A stretch of DNA of 5,329 bases from an uncultured Bacillaceae bacterium (GTDB lineage: Bacteria; Bacillota; Bacilli; Bacillales; Caldibacillaceae). Positions 1 to 5,329 of this stretch are shown here, piece after piece (within the stretch, counting starts at the first letter, position 1; the number at the start of each line of letters is the position of its first letter). The stretch is taken from contig CALGAD010000048.1 of NCBI GenBank assembly GCA_937951955.1, positions 1 to 5,329 on the forward strand, read 5' to 3'. Below the pieces are notes generated by a model, which saw nothing but the letters and a program-made list of their open reading frames with translations, was not told where the DNA came from and ran no database searches. Made by a program: the position numbers and the translations under genes.

Positions 1-147
1 AAAACTATTTTAATAAAATGATGACTCGCAAAAGTAATTATGCGTAAATATTCGCATACGAGATTTTCAATTATGCTGCGAATCATTTCACAGGAAAAGT
101 GTTCTAAACTGGACGAAAAGTTTTTTTGAAAGAATCATGTATGTTTC
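1..147. other. AT-rich non-coding segment with competing inverted repeats
   Basis: No open frame of useful length runs through here: each + frame meets a stop within the first 45 bases, and I see no coding pattern on either strand. The visible structure is a perfect 6-bp inverted repeat, TATGCG at 39-44 and CGCATA at 53-58 with an 8-base loop. It competes with a second 7-bp repeat, ATTCGCA at 50-56 and TGCGAAT at 77-83. Neither is followed by a T-tract, so they do not look like terminators. They could be a protein binding site or chance in AT-rich DNA. Confidence 0.4.
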
Positions 148-176
148 TTGACACGACAATTTAATTATAATAGACT
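148..176 (+). promoter_or_regulatory. Candidate sigma-A promoter for the mrp leader
   Basis: A perfect -35 hexamer TTGACA lies at 148-153. A 17-base spacer leads to TAGACT at 171-176, which matches four of six -10 positions. A perfect TATAAT also sits at 166-171, but only 12 bases after the TTGACA, too close to pair with it, and its own -35 region (about 143-148) is poor. The surroundings are very AT-rich. Transcription would start near 183 and give a leader of roughly 525 bases before mrpA. This is the best sigma-A-like site I found in the upstream region. Which -10 is used, or whether the site is used at all, cannot be settled from the sequence. Confidence 0.4.
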
Positions 177-281
177 TTTTACCAAGATAGAAACCGGCAA
201 AGATTGAGTAAATTTAATATATTCAGTCAAAATCTCCGAAAATTTTTCTTCAATGATTTAAAATATGCATTATTTAGGCGG

Positions 282-338
282 GGCAACCACTGGGGATTGT
301 AAAGGGTTCCAATTGTTGCTTGTTTTCCAGCAAACAAT
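282..338 (+). other. Two adjacent hairpins in the leader
   Basis: The first hairpin pairs GG 282-283 with CC 309-310 and AACC 285-288 with GGTT 305-308, with C284 bulged and a 16-base loop containing GGGG. The second, one base later, pairs ATTGTT 312-317 with AACAAT 333-338 and GCT 318-320 with AGC 329-331, with A332 bulged and an 8-base loop. The second stem is followed only by ACTTTTCG, a weak T-tract, so I do not call it a terminator. The G-rich patch at 278-306 stands out from its AT-rich surroundings, which favours a real RNA element, but no known family is recognised. Confidence 0.35.
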
Positions 339-514
339 ACTTTTCGAACTTTATGAGAACAATCTTCTTAAAAATTGATTTTTGGAATCGTTACATAAAA
401 ATAGAAGTAACAAGTTTTGATTTATAAACAGGAAATAATGAGGATTACTAGGGAGAATATTTACGTACTGCTGTTCGATACTTGATGAATATAAATGTTC
501 CTTGTATGTATGGT

Positions 515-564
515 AAAAGTCTGTAAAAGGGTGGTCAAGTCCTCATAACAGACTTTTTGTTTTT
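515..564 (+). terminator. Intrinsic terminator upstream of mrpA
   Basis: A perfect 10-bp stem pairs AAAAGTCTGT (515-524) with ACAGACTTTT (548-557) around a 23-base loop, in which AGG 528-530 can also pair with CCT 541-543. The 3' arm runs into a T-rich tract, TTTTTGTTTTT at 554-564. On the opposite strand the matching T-run is only the four bases inside the stem, so it should work mainly on + strand transcripts. No gene ends ahead of it in this window, and mrpA starts 144 bases downstream. It therefore ends a small RNA, ends a long 3' region from a gene outside the window, or attenuates mrp transcription. Confidence 0.75.
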
Positions 565-694
565 GATAAACGATATATTAGATTCTCGATTGTTAAATCG
601 GATTAATCCAAAGTTAGTACCTTTGTTTTCGGATAAAAGTTTTCCGTTGTTTGTCGAAATGACTGCGGCGACATCCGCTGGTTTCGTATTAGTT
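565..694 (+). other. mrpA proximal leader, no gene
   Basis: This segment separates the terminator from the mrpA ribosome binding site. It contains a small stem CGATT 587-591 with AATCG 596-600, the palindrome GGATTAATCC at 600-609, and a 4-bp GC stem (GCGG 665-668 with CCGC 675-678) shortly before the ribosome binding site. A TTGATA hexamer at 563-568 resembles a -35, but the sequence 17 bases later (TCGATT, 586-591) is a poor -10, so I see no convincing second promoter. If the upstream terminator is efficient, mrpA would need either readthrough or a promoter here of a type I cannot recognise. Confidence 0.4.
600..609. repeat. 10-base perfect palindrome
   Basis: GGATTAATCC is self-complementary across all ten bases and lies between the terminator and mrpA. 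It could be half of an operator, but it overlaps the small stem at 587-600 and does not match a regulator site I know. Confidence 0.3.
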
Positions 695-701
695 AAGGAG
701 G
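695..701 (+). promoter_or_regulatory. Ribosome binding site of mrpA
   Basis: AAGGAGG, a near-perfect Shine-Dalgarno sequence, ends seven bases before the GTG at 709. It decides the start: a GTG codon is used rather than a later ATG, and the resulting N terminus fits Bacillus MrpA. Confidence 0.9.
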
Positions 702-708
702 GATTCTC

Positions 709-3126
709 GTGTCAATTTTGCATTGGGCTGTGCTAACCCCATTTCTGTTTTCCGTCATTGTGCCTCCATTTTATAAGTTTTTTCGCAAAGTACATACAGG
801 CTGGTTTGTTTTAATCGTACCATTTATTTTATTTATTTATTTTCTTTCGTATGTGCCGCTCATTGCAAATGGTAATACGGTAATCGAAAGTGTGCCCTGG
901 GTTCCGTCCCTTGATATCCATTTTCGGTTATACGTGGATGGACTGAGTTTGTTATTTGCCCTATTGATTACTGGCATTGGCACACTCATTATTTTTTATT
1001 CAATCTATTACTTATCGAAACCCGGAGAAAAACTAAATAATTTTTACGTCTATATTTTACTATTTATGGGTGCCATGCTCGGCGTTGTTTTATCCGATCA
1101 TTTGCTCGTTTTATATGTATTTTGGGAGATTACGAGTATTTCATCCGCTCTTTTAATTAGTTACTGGTATGAACGGGAAAAAGCGATCTACGGTGCACAA
1201 AAATCGATGTTCATCACAGTATTCGGTGGATTATCGATGCTTGCGGGCATCTCCCTCCTCTATGTGATGACCGGCACCTTCAGTATTAGAGAGATCATTG
1301 GCGATACAGGGCTTATCGTAACAAGTCCTCTATTTCTACCGGCGATGGTCTTAATTCTTCTCGGTGCTTTCACCAAATCAGCCCAATTTCCTTTTCACAT
1401 ATGGTTACCTGATGCGATGGAAGCGCCAACACCAGTCAGTGCTTATTTACACTCGGCCACGATGGTAAAAGCGGGGATATATCTGGTCGCACGGTTGACC
1501 CCTGTCTTTGGTGGTTCGCCTGAGTGGTTCTGGATCATTTCACTGATCGGGCTAATTACCTTGCTGTGGGGATCGGTTTCAGCCGTACGCCAAAAAGATT
1601 TAAAAGCGATTCTCGCCTTTTCCACCGTCAGTCAGTTAGGCTTAATTATGAGTTTGTTAGGCGCGGGTTCCGTTGCGTATTATCTTTATGATGGTGATAA
1701 TGCTCTGTATACAACTGCAGTTCTTGCTGCTGTTTTCCATTTGATGAACCATGCGACTTTTAAAGGTAGTTTATTTATGACCGCGGGGATAGTGGATCAT
1801 CAAACCGGAACAAGGGATATTCGTAATCTCGGTGGATTGCTCACTTTCATGCCGATCACAGCGACAATTTCTTTTATTGGACTAGCTGCTATGGCAGGTT
1901 TACCACCTTTTAACGGCTTTTTAAGTAAAGAATTATTCTTTACAGCCATGCTCAATGTTACGGATTATGGAATTTTCCATTTGGAAACATGGGGAATTTT
2001 GTTCCCGGTCATCGCCTGGATTGCGAGTATCTTTACATTTTTATATTGTGCTATTTTATTTTTTAAAACCTTTACAGGCAAGCTTCAACAAGAGAAGTTC
2101 GAAGTTCAAAAAATCCGTGAAGCGCCTTTTGGTATGCTGCTCAGTCCTGGTATACTCGGCGCGCTTGTTGTAATCATCGGGCTTTTCCCCAATCTATTGT
2201 CAGATACATTTATCGAGCCAGCGATGCAAGCGATCTTACCCGGAATCTTAGCATCAGGTGAGTCATTTCAAGTACATTTGTCTCACTGGCATGGTGTTCA
2301 ACTTGAATTATTGATGACGATCGGTGTTGTTCTTGTGGGGACGTTGTTATTTTTGACGATGAAAAAATGGGTAGAAAGCGCATTTTATACCCGCGAACAA
2401 GATTTGTTCAATTACGTATATGATTACGCCTACGAAGGTTTGATAAAAGGTTCCCATTTATTAACCCGTGTTCAGATTACTGGACGCTTGCGTGATTATT
2501 TTCTCTACATGTGTACATTTATCGTGTTTCTTGTACTTTATACCTTATTTAAATATGATGCTTTTGCAATCGGTACGCAGTACGTATCGGAAATTGAACC
2601 GTATATGTGGATCGTTGCGTTATTGCTAATCGCTGCCGTTGTAGCAGTTCCGTTTGTGAATAATCGGATGATGGCGGTCATTGTTGCCGGAACCGCCGGG
2701 TTTTTGGTCGCTTTAATGTTTACGGTGTTCCGGGCGCCAGATCTAGCTTTGACCCAGTTACTCGTCGAGACGGTATCCGTGATTCTGTTCATGCTCGTGT
2801 TTTATTTCTTGCCGCAATTGCGCAGAGAGAAATCGAAACAGCCCTTTAAATTGTTCAATGTGATCGTATCTTGTGCTGTTGGATTGATGATCACGCTTGT
2901 GTCTATTAGCGCGTTTACATTCGGTCGAGAAGTGAATTTACCATCTATTGCCGATTACTACATCGAAAATTCAAAAACCCTGGCAGGGGGCTATAACATT
3001 GTCAACGTGATCCTCGTCGACTTCCGTGGTTTTGATACGATGCTAGAAATTTTAGTTCTTGGTATTGCGGCTATCGGGGTGGTATCTCTAATCAAGCTCC
3101 GCTTTAAAGGAAGTGAAGACGTATGA
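709..3126 (+). CDS. mrpA: Na+/H+ antiporter subunit MrpA
   Basis: This 805-residue polytopic membrane protein is the large subunit of the Mrp cation/proton antiporter, homologous to NuoL of complex I. Residues about 1-500 form the antiporter-like part: the N-terminal domain contains LLFALLITGIGTLI (81-94) and FWE with Glu140, followed by the proton-antiporter core with FTKSAQFPFHIWLPDA (221-236), Lys223, His230, His248, Lys254, Lys299 and LPPFNGFLSKE (398-408). The C-terminal extension carries the MbhD/DUF4040-like segment FRAPDLALTQLLVETVS (674-690, Glu687) and an MbhE-like end, VILVDFRGFDTMLE (767-780). Asp776 and Glu780 probably correspond to acidic residues important in B. subtilis. Length is typical of Gram-positive MrpA (about 800). 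Position 700 is Phe where relatives, from memory, have His (FYHLP). The start is GTG with a strong ribosome binding site, and the stop overlaps mrpB by four bases (ATGA). Confidence 0.97.
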   Translation: MSILHWAVLTPFLFSVIVPPFYKFFRKVHTGWFVLIVPFILFIYFLSYVPLIANGNTVIESVPWVPSLDIHFRLYVDGLSLLFALLITGIGTLIIFYSIYYLSKPGEKLNNFYVYILLFMGAMLGVVLSDHLLVLYVFWEITSISSALLISYWYEREKAIYGAQKSMFITVFGGLSMLAGISLLYVMTGTFSIREIIGDTGLIVTSPLFLPAMVLILLGAFTKSAQFPFHIWLPDAMEAPTPVSAYLHSATMVKAGIYLVARLTPVFGGSPEWFWIISLIGLITLLWGSVSAVRQKDLKAILAFSTVSQLGLIMSLLGAGSVAYYLYDGDNALYTTAVLAAVFHLMNHATFKGSLFMTAGIVDHQTGTRDIRNLGGLLTFMPITATISFIGLAAMAGLPPFNGFLSKELFFTAMLNVTDYGIFHLETWGILFPVIAWIASIFTFLYCAILFFKTFTGKLQQEKFEVQKIREAPFGMLLSPGILGALVVIIGLFPNLLSDTFIEPAMQAILPGILASGESFQVHLSHWHGVQLELLMTIGVVLVGTLLFLTMKKWVESAFYTREQDLFNYVYDYAYEGLIKGSHLLTRVQITGRLRDYFLYMCTFIVFLVLYTLFKYDAFAIGTQYVSEIEPYMWIVALLLIAAVVAVPFVNNRMMAVIVAGTAGFLVALMFTVFRAPDLALTQLLVETVSVILFMLVFYFLPQLRREKSKQPFKLFNVIVSCAVGLMITLVSISAFTFGREVNLPSIADYYIENSKTLAGGYNIVNVILVDFRGFDTMLEILVLGIAAIGVVSLIKLRFKGSEDV

Positions 3127-3557
3127 AATGGCCACGCCCCAATAATATGATGTTGCAAGTTGCCATCCGGTTTATTTCGTTGATCATCTTTGCTTTTTCC
3201 ATATATCTCTTCCTGGCCGGTCATAACAATCCTGGAGGTGGCTTTATCGGCGGATTAATGACGGCTAGTTCGCTTTTGGTTTTGTATCTAGCCTTTGATA
3301 TGAAAACCATTAAAGACGTGATTAGATTGAATTTCACAGTTTTCATCGGAATCGGTTTGCTGTTTGCTGTCGGCACGGGCATCATATCGATGCTCTTTGG
3401 CTACCAATTCTTAAAACATTTTTTCGACACATTTCAACTTCCTATATTTGGTGAGGTCGAATTAACGACAGCCCTCCTCTTTGATTTGGGGGTGTATTTA
3501 GTAGTTGTCGGTGCAGCATTAACGATTATCTTGAACATCGCGGAGGATGAAAAGTGA
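3123..3557 (+). CDS. mrpB: Na+/H+ antiporter subunit MrpB
   Basis: A 144-residue integral membrane subunit of the Mrp complex (MnhB/MrpB family), the usual length for Bacillus MrpB. About four membrane segments are visible, near residues 12-32, 42-58, 72-92 and 112-138. The family signature GHNNPGGGFIGGL is at 33-45; Pro37, a position tested by mutation in B. pseudofirmus and linked there to assembly of the monomeric complex, is kept. MrpB has no known catalytic role of its own and is needed for complex formation and antiport. The ATG overlaps the mrpA stop (ATGA), and a Shine-Dalgarno-like AAGGAAGTG at 3107-3115 lies inside the end of mrpA seven bases ahead, so translation is probably coupled. 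Nothing looks truncated. Confidence 0.96.
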   Translation: MKWPRPNNMMLQVAIRFISLIIFAFSIYLFLAGHNNPGGGFIGGLMTASSLLVLYLAFDMKTIKDVIRLNFTVFIGIGLLFAVGTGIISMLFGYQFLKHFFDTFQLPIFGEVELTTALLFDLGVYLVVVGAALTIILNIAEDEK

Positions 3558-3895
3558 TGGAGATTCTGATGTCTGTTGTAATCGGCGTTATCTTTGCCGT
3601 TAGCGTCTACCTTTTTTTATCCCGCAGCTTTATCCGCGTGATCTTGGGGACGTTATTAATTTCGCATGGCGTTCACTTATTGCTAGTAACCATGGCGAAG
3701 TTGCAGCAAGGGGCACCACCAATATTACATATCGGTGCTGACCGTTTTACTGATCCGCTCCCGCATGCCCTTGTATTGACAGCGATTGTCATTTCCTTTG
3801 GTGTGACTTCATTTTTGCTCGTTCTTGCTTATCGAATGTATCAAGTTTATCAAACTGATGATTTAGAAAAATTGAGGGGTTCTGCTGATGAATAA
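3557..3895 (+). CDS. mrpC: Na+/H+ antiporter subunit MrpC
   Basis: A 112-residue NuoK-like membrane subunit with three predicted helices (about 4-22, 27-47 and 70-93) and the conserved block DPLPHALVLTAIVISFG (66-82). It is expected to sit beside MrpA and MrpD as NuoK does in complex I. I chose the ATG at 3557, overlapping the mrpB stop by one base. It gives the MEILM N terminus I recall for B. subtilis MrpC and places Thr75, Gly82 and position 70 at the numbering used for other Bacillus. A GTG at 3554 would add one residue and sits at slightly better distance from GGAGG at 3542-3546, so it stays possible. Position 70 is His, where I recall Gln (DPLPQAL) in relatives. The C terminus LRGSADE also matches the family. 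Confidence 0.95.
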   Translation: MEILMSVVIGVIFAVSVYLFLSRSFIRVILGTLLISHGVHLLLVTMAKLQQGAPPILHIGADRFTDPLPHALVLTAIVISFGVTSFLLVLAYRMYQVYQTDDLEKLRGSADE

Positions 3896-5329
3896 CATCA
3901 TTATTTTTCCAATCATCATCCCCTTTATTATCGGGGCGTTATTGATCATATTTGCGAAAAATCATCGTTTACAGCGGATCATAAGTGGGACTACTGCGAT
4001 TGGACTATTCATTCTATCGATTTATTTAGCGGTTATTGTCTATCAAGAGGGTCCGATCGTTTTAGAGGCTGGACATTGGCCGGCACCGTTTGGAATCGTC
4101 TTGATTGCCGATACGTTCGCTACTTTAATGTTATTATTAACGAATATTTTGAGTGTATCTTGTTTATTCTTTGCTTTTAAAACCATCACCCCACAACGGG
4201 AAAAATTCTACTTTTATCCGTTTTACTTTTTTCTCTTAGTTGGTGTCAACGGCTCGTTTCTAACCGGCGATATTTTTAACCTATTCGTCTTTTTTGAGGT
4301 TTTGCTTCTTGCTTCCTACGGGCTTATAGTTCATGGGGGAACACCTTACCAGTTGCGAGAATCTTTTAAATATGTCATCATTAATATCTTTGCTTCCGCT
4401 TTATTCGTTGTTGCTGTGGCCTGGCTCTATTCGGTTGTCGGTACGTTGAACATGGCCCACATTTCTTTACGAGTCGCTGAGTTGGGACAAGCTGGTGTGA
4501 TCAATACCATTGCCATTCTCTTCTTTATCGTTTTTGCCTTAAAAGGAGCGCTGTTCCCGCTCTATTTCTGGCTTCCAAAATCGTATTACGGCCCCCCTGC
4601 GGCCATCGCCGCTTTATTCGGTGGATTGTTAACTAAAGTGGGGATCTATGCGATTATTCGCGTGTTTACTTTAATTTTCTATCATGATCCAGTATTTACT
4701 CATAAACATGTTATTGTAACCATCGCCGGCTTCACGATGTTATTCGGTGTGTTAGGGGCTGTGGCGAATTTTGATTTTAAAAGAATCCTATCTTACCATA
4801 TTATCAGTCAGGTGGGTTACATGGTGATGGGGCTTGGCGTCTACACTCCACTTGCCGTTGCCGGAGCCATCTACTATATCGCGCACCATATGATCGTTAA
4901 GACGGCATTATTCTTACTTGCCGGGGCCACGCAATATGTGACCGGGACAACAGAATTAAAAAAGATGGGAGGAGTATTAAAAACCCACCCGGTCTTGGCC
5001 TGGATGTTCTTTATTAGCGCAATTTCATTGGCTGGAATACCGCCACTTAGTGGATTTTTCAGCAAATTTCCGATCATTCTCGGTAGCATCCAGGAAACGC
5101 AATATATTATTGCCGGAGTGGCATTATTAGTTGGACTGTTCACTCTCGTGTCGATGATGAAAATTTTTGGTTATGTATTTTGGGGAAAACAAAAGCATAC
5201 GGAAGAACAGGCTAAGCGACCGATTGGTAAAATGCTGTTACCGATTTCTCCTTTAGTTGTATTAACGATCGTTCTAGGTTTATTTGCCGAACCAATTTTC
5301 CAATATTCGTTACATATAAGTGAACAAAT
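3888..5329 (+). CDS. mrpD: Na+/H+ antiporter subunit MrpD (3' end outside window)
   Basis: The open frame starts at ATG 3888 and runs off the window after 480 codons plus two bases. Bacillus MrpD is about 490-500 residues, so only a short tail is missing. It is the NuoM/N-like antiporter subunit, with about 14 helices expected. Visible landmarks are NLFVFFEVLLLASY (131-144) with Glu137, FALKGALFPLYFWLPKSYYG (216-235) with Lys219, LLTKVGIYAIIR (247-258) with Lys250, the pair His333-His334, Lys338, and GIPPLSGFFSKFPI (383-396). Glu137 and Lys219 fall exactly at the positions shown to matter in B. pseudofirmus MrpD. The VFF motif (134-136) is kept. The start overlaps the last eight bases of mrpC, and GAGGGG at 3874-3879 serves as ribosome binding site eight bases ahead. 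mrpE would be expected next. Confidence 0.96.
   Translation, partial: MNNIIIFPIIIPFIIGALLIIFAKNHRLQRIISGTTAIGLFILSIYLAVIVYQEGPIVLEAGHWPAPFGIVLIADTFATLMLLLTNILSVSCLFFAFKTITPQREKFYFYPFYFFLLVGVNGSFLTGDIFNLFVFFEVLLLASYGLIVHGGTPYQLRESFKYVIINIFASALFVVAVAWLYSVVGTLNMAHISLRVAELGQAGVINTIAILFFIVFALKGALFPLYFWLPKSYYGPPAAIAALFGGLLTKVGIYAIIRVFTLIFYHDPVFTHKHVIVTIAGFTMLFGVLGAVANFDFKRILSYHIISQVGYMVMGLGVYTPLAVAGAIYYIAHHMIVKTALFLLAGATQYVTGTTELKKMGGVLKTHPVLAWMFFISAISLAGIPPLSGFFSKFPIILGSIQETQYIIAGVALLVGLFTLVSMMKIFGYVFWGKQKHTEEQAKRPIGKMLLPISPLVVLTIVLGLFAEPIFQYSLHISEQ

Larger units (their letters stand above)
183..564 (+). ncRNA. Putative structured leader RNA or small RNA ending in a terminator
   Basis: This stretch runs from the expected start of the candidate promoter to the end of a + strand intrinsic terminator and contains no convincing gene. 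It holds a locally G-rich patch with two adjacent hairpins (282-310 and 312-338) inside otherwise AT-rich sequence, then a less structured part up to the terminator stem at 515-557. A promoter, structured RNA and terminator ahead of a transporter operon is the layout of a riboswitch or attenuator, but it also fits a free-standing small RNA. I compared it from memory with c-di-AMP (ydaO), M-box, guanidine, T-box and SRP motifs and saw no match. The boundaries are inferred; I see only the terminator clearly. Confidence 0.3.

Noticed and set aside
272..340. Known riboswitch (ydaO c-di-AMP, M-box, guanidine, T-box)
   Set aside because: The GGGGCAACC and AGGGTTCC strings look suggestive, but the conserved cores of these families as I remember them are not present, so I name no class.
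312..344. Terminator at the second leader hairpin
   Set aside because: The stem is AT-rich and bulged, and only four T bases follow after an AC, so termination is unlikely.
563..591. Second sigma-A promoter just after the terminator (TTGATA at 563-568)
   Set aside because: The sequence at the correct spacing (TCGATT) matches only three of six -10 positions, and the -10-like TATATT at 574-579 lies too close to it.
1443..1625. Minus-strand open frame of 60 codons
   Set aside because: It lies antisense within the conserved core of mrpA, resembles no protein I know, and shows no sign of being a gene.
1955..2173. Plus-strand open frame of 72 codons in another frame of mrpA
   Set aside because: It overlaps the intact mrpA frame entirely; the mrpA frame carries all recognisable motifs.
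2538..2792. Minus-strand open frame of 84 codons
   Set aside because: It is antisense to the MbhD-like part of mrpA, with composition expected of a shadow frame.
2991..3224. Minus-strand open frame of 77 codons across the mrpA/mrpB junction
   Set aside because: Both overlapping genes on the + strand are well supported, and the reverse frame has no recognisable features.
4874..5143. Minus-strand open frame of 89 codons
   Set aside because: It is antisense to the conserved C-terminal third of mrpD.

Overview
The window holds the first four genes of a seven-gene-type Mrp (Sha/Pha-like) Na+/H+ antiporter operon, in the order mrpA-mrpB-mrpC-mrpD, all on the + strand. A 708-base AT-rich stretch without a convincing gene precedes them. 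Strong AAGGAGG-type ribosome binding sites, a low-to-moderate GC feel, a GTG start, and proteins that closely follow the Bacillus Mrp subunits (including residue numbering) point to a Bacillaceae-like Firmicute. The species cannot be told from this window.

Layout: 1-708 is non-coding as far as can be seen. It contains a sigma-A-like promoter candidate near 148-176, a structured and locally GC-rich patch at about 278-338, an intrinsic terminator on the + strand at 515-564, a 10-base palindrome at 600-609, and the mrpA ribosome binding site at 695-701. mrpA (709-3126) encodes the large NuoL-like subunit with the C-terminal extension typical of Gram-positive MrpA. mrpB (3123-3557), mrpC (3557-3895, a NuoK-like subunit) and mrpD (3888 to the window end, a NuoM/N-like subunit, cut off a little before its expected C terminus) follow with no intergenic DNA. 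Each junction overlaps by 1-8 bases, so the genes are probably cotranscribed and translationally coupled. mrpE, mrpF and mrpG would be expected just beyond the right edge but cannot be seen.

How they work together (family knowledge): MrpA-MrpG form one membrane complex related to the proton-pumping arm of respiratory complex I. It exchanges cytoplasmic Na+ (or Li+) for external H+ and supports Na+ tolerance and pH homeostasis at alkaline pH. MrpA and MrpD are the two antiporter-like subunits, MrpC is NuoK-like, and MrpB joins the membrane scaffold. The key charged residues of MrpA (E140, K223, E687) and MrpD (E137, K219) are present, so the genes look functional.

The coding part is a canonical system. 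The part that may be undescribed is the long leader: a + strand terminator lies 144 bases before mrpA with no gene ahead of it in the window, which fits a regulatory 5' leader (attenuator or riboswitch) or a separate small RNA.
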